Below, piece by piece: positions 45,501-58,163 of a stretch of 64,000 nt of DNA. Source of the stretch: Adiantum capillus-veneris. Lineage: Eukaryota > Streptophyta > Polypodiopsida > Polypodiales > Pteridaceae. Below the pieces are notes generated by a model, which saw nothing but the letters and a program-made list of their open reading frames with translations, made no database searches and was not told the DNA's origin. The stretch covers positions 41,969,598 to 42,033,597 of the forward strand of contig CM043962.1 of assembly GCA_014529385.2 (NCBI GenBank), in the 5' to 3' direction. The number at the start of each line of letters is the position of its first letter. Position 1 is the stretch's first letter. Made by a program: the position numbers and the translations under genes.

Positions 45501-45890
45501 CAGATTCTCTAACAAAAATCATATACGCAAAAATAGAGCTTTTCATGGACTTATCAAAAGCAAGCATATTTACCAGGGATATGGTGTTCCCCTACTCATT
45601 AGCATCTATGTACATGCTCTTTTCCATGTAGGTGAAGTAGATTCTCCTTTCAAGGAACTTCATGTTGGCAGCCATGCGGTTGAACCATGGTGCCCCTAGG
45701 ATAGCATCCTCATGTTGGAGAGGAGAGATGAAAAAGTCTTCTTTGTCAACGTAACTTTGGACATGAGGCCTCAATTTTTTTATTAAGGGCGAAACTAAGA
45801 TGTCTTGTCCCTTGATAGCTCCATCGGTTTTCAATGTGTCTCCCATCTCGTGGGCTTGTATGCCTAGCTTGGTGGTCATCTCCGTGGAGA
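42572..45890 (-). pseudogene. Degenerate gypsy pol, chromodomain end to protease
   Basis: A heavily mutated relative of 23019-26650. Recognisable on the minus strand are the chromodomain end (42950-43050), integrase zinc finger (about 43930-44040), RNase H (44402-44695: PFEVQYDACGDCLGAILLQE; 44205-44471: QMRWENFLSQFKFHISHIAG), RT (45060-45280) and the protease and spacer region (45592-45890: YVDKEDFFISPLQHEDAILG). Stops and indels occur throughout and parts are deleted. It stops at about 45890 at unrelated repeat sequence; gag and its own 5' LTR are gone. Confidence 0.88.
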
Positions 45891-47360
45891 ATATCACCTT
45901 AGATGAAACAATGGTGTCTACCACTTCTCTTCATTGCCTTACTTTGAGGCACATGGCATACAAGTAAATTCATAATCTAGGGGGTTACTTCTTACTCTAA
46001 GGCATGGGGCAATCATACAAGATTTAATTGATGCTTTGTAGCATCACAAGAGGTTGGTTTCAAGGTGAGTTTGTTGAGGCTATTCTCCCTTTCATATGGA
46101 AAGATGAAACTTCCACCACTTGTCAATGATACAATAAAGTGATTACTTCAAGTAAGTTACCTATAGCTATGTTCAAGTGATGCCCTATTTCATCATAAAA
46201 CATTTGATTTAAAGACCGATCACTTGTGCAAGTAGGTTCAAATTTCCACTTGCTCCAAGGAGACCCCACAAGAATTAAGAATGATTTTTTCTATTTCATA
46301 CTAAGTTTGAAAAGGTAATTTCCAAGAATTATAGGTTCTCCCTTTGTCTAACATTGATACTGAATTGTTTCAAATTCTTCAAGCTCAATCAAACTCTTTC
46401 ACGTGAAGGACGTAGTAAAATAGTCCTTGACACAAACATTCAATCATTCCTAAACGAAAAATCATAATCCACACATTGGAAAACCTCCATTTATCATGTA
46501 AAAAATACTATCAGTTTGTCTAAATTTGCTTTGCCTAGGTCTCATTCCAATTAATATACACAGATGCCAAACTCAATGTATCATTAAACATCAAGTCCAT
46601 AGGTTTCAATCTGTCAGCAAAATGGATCAATATTTTCATATATTATTATCGTTTATGCTCTCATATCCTACCTCCTTTATCTCAACATGGGATACTTTCT
46701 TTAAAGGCACCACTAGTTATCCAAGATAAGGTCAAAGCGAGTAATCTATAAAAGAATTCAAGATCCTCCACTCGTCCAAGCTAGGGTCCATTGACAATAT
46801 CACTTTAGATGTTTCAAAGGTGTCCACCACTTGTCCAAGCTAGGGTCCATTGACAATATCACTTTAGATATCTCAATGGTTTCCACCACTTCTCTACGTT
46901 GCCTTCCTTTAAGAAACATGGCATACAAGTAAGTTCAACATCTAAAGTAGAACTTCTAAGTCATGGGGCAATCATATGAGTACTAGTCTATGCTTTGTCT
47001 CATCACAAGAGGGTTGGTTTCAAGGTGTATTTGTTGAGGCTGAGACCCATTTCATATTGAGGGATAGAATGTCCATCAATTTTTCAAGATACACTAAAGT
47101 GACTACTTAAAGTAAGCAAAAGTGAGTACTTGTGGCTATGTTCAAGTAATGCTCTACTTCAACATAGAAAGTTTGGTTGAAAGACCAATCACTTATCCAA
47201 GTACGTTCAAAATGTGTACAATGATAGCATTTCCACTTGGTCCAAGGAGACCCACAAGAAATAAGTGGGAATTTTGCTATCCCATACTAAGATTGAGAAG
47301 GTCTTGAAGGGCGTAGAGAAATAGTTGGGACACATACATTCAATCAAACATAAGAAAAAA
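45888..47360. repeat. Diverged tandem duplication, period about 965 bp
   Basis: 45888-46460 and 46854-47360 share, in order, AATATCACCTTAGAT-like, CATGGCATACAAGTAA, GGGGCAATCATA, CACAAGAGG, CCAAGGAGACC and ACATTCAATCA phrases. 46450-46740 also matches 38450-38740. There is no coding frame. Confidence 0.65.
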
Positions 47361-48521
47361 AAGAACTTTATTTACAATATGACCTAAACATAGAATCCAC
47401 TCAAAGAAAAAAAAGTCCCCATAAAATAGGGTGCACTCTAGTAATGCATTGAAGTCTCCTTAGAATAGGATGCACTTGAGTAATCCATTGGAGTCCTTTC
47501 AAAATGGGCACACTCATTGAATTATTCATCACATTGATAGATTCTTTTTTGGAAAATAACTTGTATGTTATAGTAAATTTACTATAAATCATGGAAGCAA
47601 CACATTACGGAGTATACTGCAAGACACATCTTGTGTGCCACAAAAGAGAACATTGTTAGTCATTGTTTCGATGCTTTTGTCTTGACAAGTACACACTGAG
47701 GACATAATTTGTCTTAAGATCATCATGTTGGTTTACAAATGTGTTCTATGTATTGTCTCTCTTATGTCTTGTGAAAAACCATGGAATCATTACTCCTTTG
47801 TAAGAAATTTTTTGAAGTTGCTCAAAAGTCTACCTCCACATCTTTGGAAAATTGACACTTGTTGCTGGCATGTTCCACATTATTCTATACGGAGTGTCAT
47901 CAAATCAAGGTACTATTTCCATCCAAATCTTCAAATATCTTCCTAATATAAGTCAATTTTTTATGATAAACTCTTTATAAACCTAGCATAATATTTGGAT
48001 TTTCACAATTCTTGTCACTCATAAACATTCTAAACTTGGTATATTGCATAGGGAAACATCTCTACATGATGTGTTGTGCTCTTGTTAAGATATAGAAACT
48101 CCAAATCCATAGCTCAAAGTATTGACAACAAAAATATTAAAAAATCTCTACATCTAGTCACATCAAATAATAGACCATCTTTATTCTCCACAAGATGCAT
48201 GTATTGAGAGCGTGAGATGGCATAGACTCTCCATGTTTCATCTCAATTATCTTAATATGTGATCCCTCTAAATCCAAAATAAGTACTCTTTTGGTGTCCT
48301 TGGAAAGAAGAGGTAGGTGATGAGGTGATGGTCGATTCCTTGGAGAAGGTCTTGGATGAGGTTCAGTGGATAATTTAATAATTTTCTTCAAATCATGCCA
48401 TCATAAATCCAACACATTTTTTTGTAACAATTTTGAAATAAAAATTTAAAACAAGATGTGAGTCATTTATTGTCCATCTTATGTCATTTATAGACACCCA
48501 AATCTATCTACAACACGTATC
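47361..48521. other. No gene seen
   Basis: AT-rich. A short triplet of similar phrases (GGATGCACTT / GGGTGCACTC / GGGCACACTC) occurs at 47420-47515. I see nothing else. Confidence 0.4.
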
Positions 48522-48789
48522 ACTAGAAAAAGCTTCACAATTGAGAATATGACTCTCTCTGATATCAACTTTCTCACTCTTGAGAATACTAAGACTTTTT
48601 GTTAATCAAGGTCTACTATATACCAAAGCTCTTAGACTAAAGATCATGGATTTGACTAGAAAAAGCTTCAAAATTGAGAATATAACTCTCTCTAATATCA
48701 GCTTTCTCACTATTGAGATATTGAGACTTTTTGTTAATCAAGATCTAGTATATGCCAAATCTCTTAGACTCAAGATCAAGGATTTGACT
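48522..48789. repeat. Tandem duplication, unit 133 bp
   Basis: Two copies (48522-48654 and 48655-48787), about 90% identical, starting ACTAGAAAAAGCTTCA. Confidence 0.9.
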
Positions 48790-49569
48790 AAATATAATTC
48801 AATAAGTATTCTAGGCCACCCACCCAATTGTCAAGGATAATATATTCTTTGAAATAAGGCATGAGGATGCATAGAGGATACATCACATGGGTCTACTCTA
48901 GTGGACATGGACGTTGAGGTCTCAAAGTCCATGTTAAGACCCATTGAAACATAAAGAGAATCAATACTAACCACTTATTCATGTCATTCTTTGAGGGGTA
49001 AATAAAGATTCTTTCTTGGCTACTATAGCATGAGGATTTTTTTGTGATGGTCCCAATGTGTCCTTGATTGTATCATTGAGAGAAGCAAGTCCACCACTTC
49101 CCTAGGATAACATAGCATTGGTGGAACTCCTATCAATTGCCATGTGTAGCTTAGAGAAGTGGTGGACCTTTAAAAAAACCCACAATACAACATGTCATAG
49201 GTTGGAAAAGTGGTGGGACTTACTTCTTTATACCTTTTTGTATCCACTAGCTTGGATAAGTGGTAGACCTTGTACCAATACCCCATTTCTAGCTTGGGAA
49301 AATGGGAGCCCTTTGGGAGGTTACTTTAAAGAATATAGAAGGAAATTTAAAACTGCCAGAACTTATAGAAAACTATTTATAGAAGGATGTATTGTATCCA
49401 CATTTGGAAAAAATTTACAAATTTAATTATGGGGTTTTTCAAGGGTTACGTTGAACGCATGTGGTGTAGTATTTTTATGTATAGTGAACAGTGTGAGTGG
49501 TAGACTTTATTCCTTCTATGTGTTAATGGAAGCTAGCCTTTAATAGTGTTGTAACTTGTTTCTCTCCAC
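48790..49569. other. Mostly unannotated
   Basis: Contains scattered phrases of the repeat family that fills the next region (for example AGCTTGGATAAGTGGTAGACC at 49249), here in reverse orientation. I see no gene. Confidence 0.4.
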
Positions 49570-52460
49570 ACTTCATTAAAACCAAACATAGACCATAGGT
49601 GAACCTTTTCTTGATACCCCATTCCTAACTAGACATGGAGAATTGATCAATTTAGGTAACTTGAAGCAAAATCCCTAGCTAAGCTAAGCACATAGAATTG
49701 ATATAAGGTCCACCACTTGTCCAATCTAAGTTCCATTGAATCATAGAGAGCCACAAGGTCCATAGTCTAAGCTGCACATGGGAAATTGATACAAGGTCCA
49801 CCAACCTATGATAAGTCAAAGATAAGCTCCATTATAGCATATAGAGACAAAAATAAGCTCCAGTACCGGATTCAAGGTCCACCACTTGTCCCCAAGCTTC
49901 ATTGAAGCATACAGGGTCATAAGGTCTATAGTCTAATCTTGCATGTATAATGATGCAAGTTCCACCACTTATTCAAGATAAGCAAGCATAGATGGAAGAT
50001 GGTCAGCCACTTATCCAAGCTAAGCTCCATTGAAGCATAGAGAGCCACAAGGTCCATAGTTTAGGTTAGGCATGGAGAATTGATGCAAGGTCCGCATAAT
50101 CTTTATTGAAGTATAGAGAGCCAAAATTGCAAGGGGTGCACTATCAAGAACCCCCCTAGATAATGTGTGTGTGGAGGGTATTGCACCACTTGTCCTGTAG
50201 ATAAGCTCCATTAAAGCATAGGGGTCACAAGGTCCATTACCAAGTTAATCTCCATTAAATCATACAGAGCCACAATGACCACATTATAAGCTATACATGG
50301 AGAATTGATGCAAGGTCCACAACTTGTCTAAGCTAAGTGCCATTGAAGAATAGAGAATCACAAGGTGCTCAACTTCTTAAGCTAATGTCCATTGAAGCAG
50401 GGAGAGCTAGAAAGTCACCACTTGTCCAAGCTAAGTTGTATTGAAGCATAGAGGGCCACAAGGTCCACAGCCTAAGTTAGGTAAGACGAATTGATGCAGG
50501 TTCCAACACTTGTCTAAGAAAACTTCCATTGAAGCTTCACTTGTCCAAGCTAATATGCATTGATGCATAGAGCCACAAGGTCCAAGCTAAGGTCCATTGA
50601 ATCATAGAGAGTCACAAACTCAATACTCTAAGCTAGACATGGAGAATTGATTCAAGGTCCACCAGTTATCCAAGATAAGCTCCATTGAAGCATACAGAGC
50701 CACAAGGGCTGCACTATAATCTTAGACAATTGATACAAGATCCACCACTTGTTCAAGCTAAGCTATATTGAAGCATGGAGAGCCACAAGATCCACCACTT
50801 GTCCAAGAAAAGCTCCATTAAATCATAGAGGGCCATAGTCTAAGCTAGGCATGGAGAATTGATGCAAGGTCCACCATGTGGCCACCAAGGTAAGTTCCAT
50901 TGAGGAATAGAGATCCAGAATGTATATACTTCAAGCTAAGCATCAATAATTGATCCAAGCTAAGCTTCATTGAATCATAGAGAGCCACAAGGTCCAGGTT
51001 CTAAGCAATCAAGGAGAAGTAATGTTGGGTACAAATTTTTCAAGCTAAGCTCCACTGAAGCATAGAGAAACACAATAGGAATAGTGTAAGTTAGGTAGGG
51101 AGACTTGATGGAAGGTCCACCACATGGCCACCAAGCTAGACTCCATTGAAGCATAGAGAGAAGCCACAAGGTATATAGTCTAATCTATGCAAGAAAAATT
51201 CATATAAACTAAGCTCCATTGAGGCATGGAGAGCCACAAATTCTAGAATTTAAGTTGGACATGGATAATTGATGCAAGGTCCACCACTTTTTCAAGCTAA
51301 GTTCCATTGGAGAATAGAGTTCCACAAGGTATATAATATAAACTAGCCATGAAAAATTGATGCAAGGTCCAAGCTAAGGTCCATAGAAGCATAGAAATCC
51401 AAAAGGTCTACAATCTAAGCTATGCATGGAGAATTGATACAAAGTCCATCATTTGGCTAAGAAAAGCATCATTGAAGCATAGAGAGCCACAAGGTCTATA
51501 GTGTATGCTAGGTAAGTAGAATTGATGCAAGGTCCACCACTTGTCCAAGGTAAGCTCCATTGAATCATAAAGAGACACAAGTCCATGTTTATCCAAGCTA
51601 AGATCCATTGAAGCATAGAGAGCCACAACGTCCACCACTTGTCCTATAGCTAAGCATCATTGAAGCATAAAGAGACACAAGGTTCACCACTTTTCCAAGC
51701 TAATCTCCATTGAATCATAAAGAGCCACAAGGTGTAGAGTCTAACCTAGGCATGGATAATTGATGGAAGATCCAGGCTAAACTCCATAGAAGCAAAGAAA
51801 GCCACAAGGTCCATAGCTAATCTAGGCATGGAGAATTGATGCAAGGTCCACCACTTCTCCAAGATATGCTCCCTTAAAGTATATAGAGACACAATGTCCA
51901 TAGTCTAAGTGAGCCATGGAGAATCAATGCAAGGTCCACCCCTTGTACAAAGCTAAGATCCATTGAACAATAAAGAGCCACAATGGCTATTTTCTAAGCT
52001 AGGCATGGAGAATTGATACAAGGCCCACCACTTGTCCAAGCTAAGCTCCAATGAAGCATAAAGAGCCACAAGGTCCACCACTTGTCCTATAACTAACCTC
52101 AAATGAAGCATAGAGGGCCACAAGGTGCACCAAGCTAAGCTACATTGAAGCATAGAGAACCACAAGGACCATAGTCTAAGCTAGGCATGGATAATTGATG
52201 CAAGGTCCACAATTTGCTTAAGCTAAGCACCATTGAAGAATAGAGATTCACAAGGGCCCCCACTTCTGAAGCTAAGATCCATTGAAGCATAGAGAACCAC
52301 TTGTCCAAGCTAGGCTTGATTGAAGCACAGAGAGCCACAAGGTCCACACTAGGTATGGAGAATTGATGCAGTTTCCACCACTTGACCAAGAAAATATTCA
52401 TTGAAAGTCCAAGATAATATCCATTGAATTATAGAGATAGTATAAGATAGGCATGGAAGT
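49570..52460. repeat. Degenerate tandem array, unit about 88 bp with short 50-bp variants
   Basis: Dozens of imperfect copies. The consensus strings together GGCATGGAGAATTGATGCAA, GGTCCACCACTTGTCCAAGC, TAAGCTCCATTGAAGCATAG and AGAGCCACAAGGTCCATAGT. On the minus strand the consensus has no stop in at least two frames, so fragments such as LDKWWTLHQFSMPS and YGPCGSLCFNG recur in many short ORFs. Those ORFs are best read as repeat by-products. Confidence 0.9.
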
Positions 52461-52572
52461 TTGATACAAGTTCCACCACTTGACCACCTCACTTCTCTGT
52501 GCTTTGTTCATTGCATACCTCTTTTGCTTTGTCCCCCCCCCCTGGTGCCTCTTTATCTCTTTCTCACTGAAT

Positions 52573-52576
<4 letters not shown>

Positions 52577-52611
<35 letters not shown>
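52577..52611. repeat. (TC)n microsatellite
   Basis: 35 bp of TC, in the probable 5' leader of the ORF at 52837. Confidence 0.93.
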
Positions 52612-52613
<2 letters not shown>

Positions 52614-52836
52614 GTAGCCATTTTTGACCTAGTAGATAGGAGTTCACTCTTTCTATCGTAACTTCTTCATCCAAATTCCAATTTGGGTGATCTATAGCCT
52701 CAATCAAAGAGCACAATTCCCTCTATGTATTGATGTTAAAATAGAAATTTTCAAAGTTATGGGAGCTTTTTAGCAACAGCATTTTTTAAGTGAACAGTTT
52801 CAAAGAAGTTGACTCTCGTCTTTTATTTTACATACA

Positions 52837-53200
52837 ATGTCTTCTGGCACTCACAAGGATTCTTCTTCTTCAACAAGGTCCACAACCATTGTAAAAAATC
52901 ATCCAAAATCTCCTAAGTCTGGAGATAGCAACACAACCACTCAACCAACGACATTGGAAGTCATGATCACGGCATACGTAGTATCGTTGCAAGAGACCGT
53001 AAACAAACAAGGTGAAGACTTACGGGCACCTGCAGTGGAGAATGGCACGTTAAGGGTTCTTGTGGTTGAGAATGAGAATCTCAAGAGGACACCTAAGATG
53101 AAAACCACACATTCGATGCAACTTCAAGAGAAATTCAAGGAATGCAAACACTCTCTTGTGGACTTGAATGCTTTGAAAGAGTGCACGAGCAAAGAAGATG
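52837..53200 (+). CDS. 5' part of an unknown ORF cut by the long-LTR gypsy element
   Basis: From ATG 52837 the frame reads a Ser/Thr-rich start (MSSGTHKDSSSSTRSTTIVK), then a probable coiled coil (VVSLQETVNKQGEDL; VENENLKR) and a Cys/Lys region, and reaches the LTR edge at 53200 after KECTSKED. Codons after that are LTR sequence, so the natural end is lost beyond the insertion. It could be the gag-like start of another element or a host gene. Family not recognised. Confidence 0.45.
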
Positions 53201-54993
53201 TGAGGGCCATACCCATACTTGACCCTACTCACCTCCCTAAGTCCTTCAGACCGTTCCAGGGAATGACGTAGATCTATCTACACATAGGTCTAAACTCAGA
53301 CAGGACTCCGGTCTATCTCAAATGCCAACCCCAGGGGGTACATCCCTTCATTCAATGATTCTATTCGCTTCTCATAATCAATCTATCCTTGACAGCTTTC
53401 CGCACCCAACATCGTGGTCCTTAGTCTTGATTCTCTTTATCTTTAACTTGAGGATCTGCTCTTGCTTTCTTGTTCTCCCTTTTTCTTGACAAGCAGGCAC
53501 GACAGTTATCACTTTCCCCTAAGAAGAGGGATCTTGCAATCCTACCTGGTCTTGCTCGTCCCCAATTACCCATTTTCATCCCACGTAGTCCTAGCGTTTA
53601 ACATAAAAATTTTAAATCAACATCCGGCCATCTGACCCTCCGGATCCACCCACCCACCGAACCATTTCATGAAAATCCCTTCCCGAGGTAGTACTCAACT
53701 ACTACAAAATCAGGAAGGCAGCAGTTTATCAGACATCATCAAACAACAAGCAGCATGCAATCTGTTGCATGCCCTCGTTCAGGGAAATTCATCTAGTTGT
53801 TCCCACCAGATCTTTATTTAAAAACCTTTAATTCATTTCCTTTCCTTTATCTGCTATAATTAGCTTGTAACTAGTTTCCTAACTAATCAGGCAACACATT
53901 CAGTTTCAACCAATTCATCTTACCTCCCCATTCAGGCCAAGATAATCGGTTACAAACCATCAAAATGGCAACACCTTCACAATATTTTCCAGAATTAAGT
54001 GTTTGGGAAAGGCTCATCAAGTAATTTAATCATTCCTTCCTAAGCATTTTATTTCGAGAGGTATAGCACCATCAGGTGACAGATGCACAAGATAGCCCCT
54101 ATATTCCTAGCCTTTCCAGTTCCTTTTTAAGCAACCAAGTTGAACAAATTTCCTTAATTAAATTCACATCATCCTCCCTGAGTATGACCTTCTCATCCAA
54201 TCATTGGCATCAAGCCATACCTGGATTATGACCGATTTCCAATAAGATACCGTGGGTACTTCACCCGACCGGGCAAAAATAAAACAAACCTATTCATCCC
54301 TTATCCCCCGGGCATGAATGACCTAGGTATAATAACTTGCCGATTACGCTGTCCTAGCCGAAAAGGACCAATTTCCGTCAAGTTCCCCAAGAGAATCCTC
54401 TCAATGGGCTAGCCTTTCAATCAAATTGACCCCAAGAAGATCCATCTTGGTTTTCGATCATTTCTATACAATCTTCAAAACTCCTAGTTAAATCTATGTT
54501 TTGCAATGGGCTATCCCGATCACCTCTCGAGATTCCTTTTTAACTCCTAGTTGGTAATTTTTAGGTTCATTCATTTATCAACTTTAATTAATCATCTACC
54601 AGCCAAGTTTATTAGAAAATACAAGCGAGTTTTTGCCATAGGCATTTGATGGTTAATGTCTCTTCGGAAATGCCAACTTTTTTTTAAGTTTGATCTCCGT
54701 TTTGTACAATTCCCATGTTTTTGCAATCCTTTGCCATCCATGGAGCATCTCCATGGAAGCTTGTAGAGTTTTCAGCTCAAACAACACGGAGATCAATTCC
54801 GCGAAGTTATCCCCTATCTCCCCCATCTCGTATTTGCAAATAAACTTGAAATTGACAACTTTTAGAAATACTCTTCAATGCCAAAAATTGAACTACTTCT
54901 ATTGAGATTACACAACTACACTTTTCTTATGGTGCCTAGCTGTCCATTTAAGAAGCTAGAAGGTCATCCTATAATTTATGAGTTTTTGAGCTT

Positions 54994-56600
54994 TCCATTA
55001 AAGCTTAAACCTAAAATACAAAGTAGTCACTAAAGCTTACACCTAAGGGCAAAGTTACCATTAATGCTTAGCTTAAGAGTGCAAATCTACCTTTGAAATT
55101 TAACTTAATGATGCATAGATACTCTTAGCACTTAACTCTAATTGCGAGGTTTTCATTAAAGCTTAAACATAAAATACAAGGTAGTCACTAAAGCTTACAC
55201 CTAAGTGCAAAGTTACCATTAAAGCTTAGCCTAAGAGTGCAAATCTACTTTGGAAGCTTAGCTTAATGATGCATAGATACTCTTAGCACTTGACCCTAAT
55301 TGCAAGGTTTCCATTAAAGCTTAAACCTAAAAATACAAGGTAGTTACTAAAACTTACATCTAAGTGCAACGTTACCATTAAAGCTTAGCTTACGAGTGCA
55401 AATCTACCTTCGAAGCTTAACTTTATGATGCATAGATACTCTTATCACTTGACCCTAATTGCAAGGTTTCCATTAAAGCTTAAACCTAAAAATACAAGGT
55501 AGTCACTAAAGCTTACATTCTAAGTGCAAAGTTACGATTAAAGCTTAGCTTACGAGTGCAAATCTACCTTTGAAGCTTAACTTTATGATGCATACATACT
55601 CTTATCACTTGACCCTAATTGCAAGGTTTCCATTAAAGCTTAAACCTAAAAATACAAGGTAGTCACTAAAGCTTACATCTAAGTGCAAAGTTACCATTAA
55701 AGCTTAACTTACGAGTGCAAATCTACCTTCGAAGCTTAACTTTATGATGCATAGATACTCTTATCACCTTACCCTAATTGCAAGGTTTCCATTAAAGCTT
55801 AAATCTAAAAATACAAGGTAGTCACTAAAGCTTACATCTAAGTGCAAAGTTACCATTAAAGCTTAGCTTACGAGTGAAAATCTACCTTCAAAGCTTAACT
55901 TTATGATGCATAGATACTCGTATCACTTGATCTTAATTGCAAGGTTTCCATTAAAGTTTAAACCTAAAAATACAAGGTAATCACTAAAGCTTACATCTAA
56001 GTGCAAAGTTACCATTAAAGCTTAGCTTACGAGTGCGAATCTACCTTCGAAGCTTAACTTTATGATGCATAGATACTCTTACCACTTGACCCTTAATTGC
56101 AAGGTTTCCATTAAAGCTTAAACCTAAAAATACAAGGTAATCACTAAAGCTTACACCTAAGTGCAAAGTTACCATTAAATCTTAGCTTACGAGAGCAAAT
56201 CTACCTTTGAAGCTTAACTTTATAATGCATAGATACTCTTATCACTTGATCCTAATTGCAAGGTTTCCATTAAAGCTTAAACCTAAAAATACAAGGTAGT
56301 CACTAAAGCTTACATCTAAGTGCAAAGTTGCCATTAAATCTTAGCTTATGAGTGTCAATCTACCTTTTAAGCTTAACTTAATGATGCATAGATACTCTTA
56401 TCACTTGACCCTAATTGCAAGGTTTCCATTAAAGCTTAAACCTAAAAATACAAGGTAGTCACTAAAGCTTACACCTAAGTGCAAATTTACCATTAAAGCT
56501 TAGTTTACGAGAGCAAATCTAACTTTGAAGCTTAGCTTTATGATGCATAACTACCATTAATACTTCACCATAATGCCAAGGTTACCATTAAAGTTTAGAC
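54994..56600. repeat. Tandem array in LTR, unit about 159 bp
   Basis: About ten copies plus a partial one. Each has CCATTAAAGCTTAAACCTAA, AGTCACTAAAGCTTACATCT and TTATGATGCATAGATACTC, and several HindIII-type AAGCTT words. Copies are highly similar, which points to recent expansion. Confidence 0.93.
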
Positions 56601-56931
56601 CTAAAATGATGCACATAAACCTTCCTATATTAAAACACATGGATTAAGTAGTCCTACTAGTTACCTCCTCTAAACAAGAGGGAAGTGTGGTTGAAGTTCT
56701 TCTTGAAGAGATGTGAGGCTCAAGGTAGAAGGAAAGGGATTTAGGATGAAGAGGAAGGAGAGAGGAGCTTCTTCATAGAACCCTCAAAGGTTTGGCCTTC
56801 AAGAGAGGGAGAGGGAGAGAGCAAGAGCAAGGTTTAATGGAAACCTTGATTTACTTAAGCATAATCTTGAGCATGGCAAGTATGCAAATAGCTTAGCAAT
56901 ATGTGTGTGTAAAATTACAAAGGAGGGGGTG

Positions 56932-56940
56932 CTTATATAG
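56932..56940 (-). promoter_or_regulatory. TATA box of the long LTR
   Basis: CTATATAAG on the minus strand, about 30 bp downstream (in transcription sense) of the CCAAT repeat block. Likely sets the U3/R border near 56900. Confidence 0.6.
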
Positions 56941-56962
56941 GAAATGGTGGGTATTCTTTTCT

Positions 56963-57199
56963 CAATTCCTATTGGACCCCAATTCTCTTCTCAAATCCTA
57001 TTGGAGCTCAATTCTCTTCTCAAATCCTATTGGACCCCAATTCTCCTCTAAATTGCTATATGACCCCATTTCTCTTCTCAAATGCTATTGGACCCCAATT
57101 CTCTTCTTAATTCCTATTGGACCCCAATTCTCTTCTCAAATGCTATTGGATCCCAATTCTCTCCTTAATTCCTATTGGACCCCAATTTTCTTCTTAGTT
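56963..57199 (-). promoter_or_regulatory. CCAAT-containing tandem repeat, unit 29-30 bp
   Basis: Eight copies of CCTATTGGACCCCAATTCTC plus TTCTCAAAT on the plus strand; on the transcribed sense each gives GGGGTCCAATAGG. CCAAT boxes bind NF-Y in plants; placement directly upstream of the TATA box suggests a promoter-proximal enhancer. Confidence 0.7.
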
Positions 57200-57478
57200 C
57201 TTATCTCTTAACTTTATCAAGTTAGTCCCTTTTTCTCCCAGTTCCCGATCTAGATCAGTTCCCACGCGGATCCTGAAGAAGAAGTATAAAAATAATCTTA
57301 ATCTTTTTGGAAAAATATAGGGATGACGTAATTTCTTATCCAAAATATCTTTGTCTTTTCATTCTGGAGTAAAGTCTCGTTGTCCGCATGACTTCTTTGT
57401 CGGTCTTGCTTTTTCTAAATTATTTTCTAGGCTGAAAAAAGTTCTGAATGGCTCTAGGGTTTAGGGAGGGACCTTACA

Positions 57479-57499
57479 AACTCCCCAACAAAAAGAAAG
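57479..57499 (-). other. Polypurine-tract region of the long-LTR element
   Basis: Minus strand TTTGTTGGGGAGTT next to the 3' LTR start TGTAAGGTCCC. Confidence 0.6.
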
Positions 57500-58163
57500 A
57501 GTTGTCCTCAGCTCGAGACATGCTTTAGAGAATAGTCAAACTTGATCTTCGCTCAACTCATGATTGAAGATGGTCAGTAACTTTAGGGTATTTAGATTAA
57601 AGGACGGTGAAGCTGGTATGGACCTTGAATAATACAATTCTCTTCCATTTTTAGCACTGACTCAAAAGTTTTAATCATAAAGAAGTCTTAATGACTCGAG
57701 GTTACTTTAATTACTGAGTGTGATCTTACTCAACTAGGTATTTTTCCTTTGGTGTGACCCGATTGTGTTTCTCTTGTTAGGTCTCTAGATCATTTCTTCA
57801 GTTCGCTCTATATCTAGCCTTAATACGCTTATCATTCTTACCTAAAATTTAACCTTTTTCCATTTTGAGTGTTGACTCATTTCTTTATTGATATCATCCA
57901 ACTAATACCATGTTCTTGACAGTTAAGGATTTCGTACTGATCTTTCAATTAATCTTACAATATCTCCTCCCTTGTGTACCCAATTTATTTCCTCCATCCT
58001 TATTTCTCTTGTCTATAGCTTACTGTCTCATCTTTCACTTGGTAATCAGATATTTCACGTATCATAACAACTAGACTTGTAAAACACCATAGACGATTTG
58101 AATCTCAAAAGAATTGACTGACTAGAGATGCTTGAATTCCATAAATATCATGATTGATTACAT
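57500..58163. other. 3' untranslated part of the long-LTR element
   Basis: Between pol and the PPT. No reading frame of interest on either strand. Confidence 0.5.

Larger units (their letters stand above)
53201..57478 (-). repeat. 4278-bp 3' LTR
   Basis: Begins TGAGGGCCATACCC and ends GGGACCTTACA. In transcription order (minus strand) it has a CCAAT repeat block, a TATA box, the 159-bp array and then about 1.8 kb of unique sequence. Confidence 0.85.

Noticed and set aside
50020-52401. Minus-strand ORFs of 63-88 codons with Trp- and Cys-rich peptides
   Set aside because: By-products of the 88-bp tandem unit; none has a start, end or length consistent between copies.
54994-56600. Regular 159-bp repeats as a possible CRISPR-like array
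   Set aside because: Units are contiguous with no unique spacers, and the setting is a plant LTR.
56903-57211. 102-codon ORF with repeated PIGPQFSSQ-like peptides
   Set aside because: It reads through the 29-30-bp CCAAT repeat on the strand opposite to the element's transcription.
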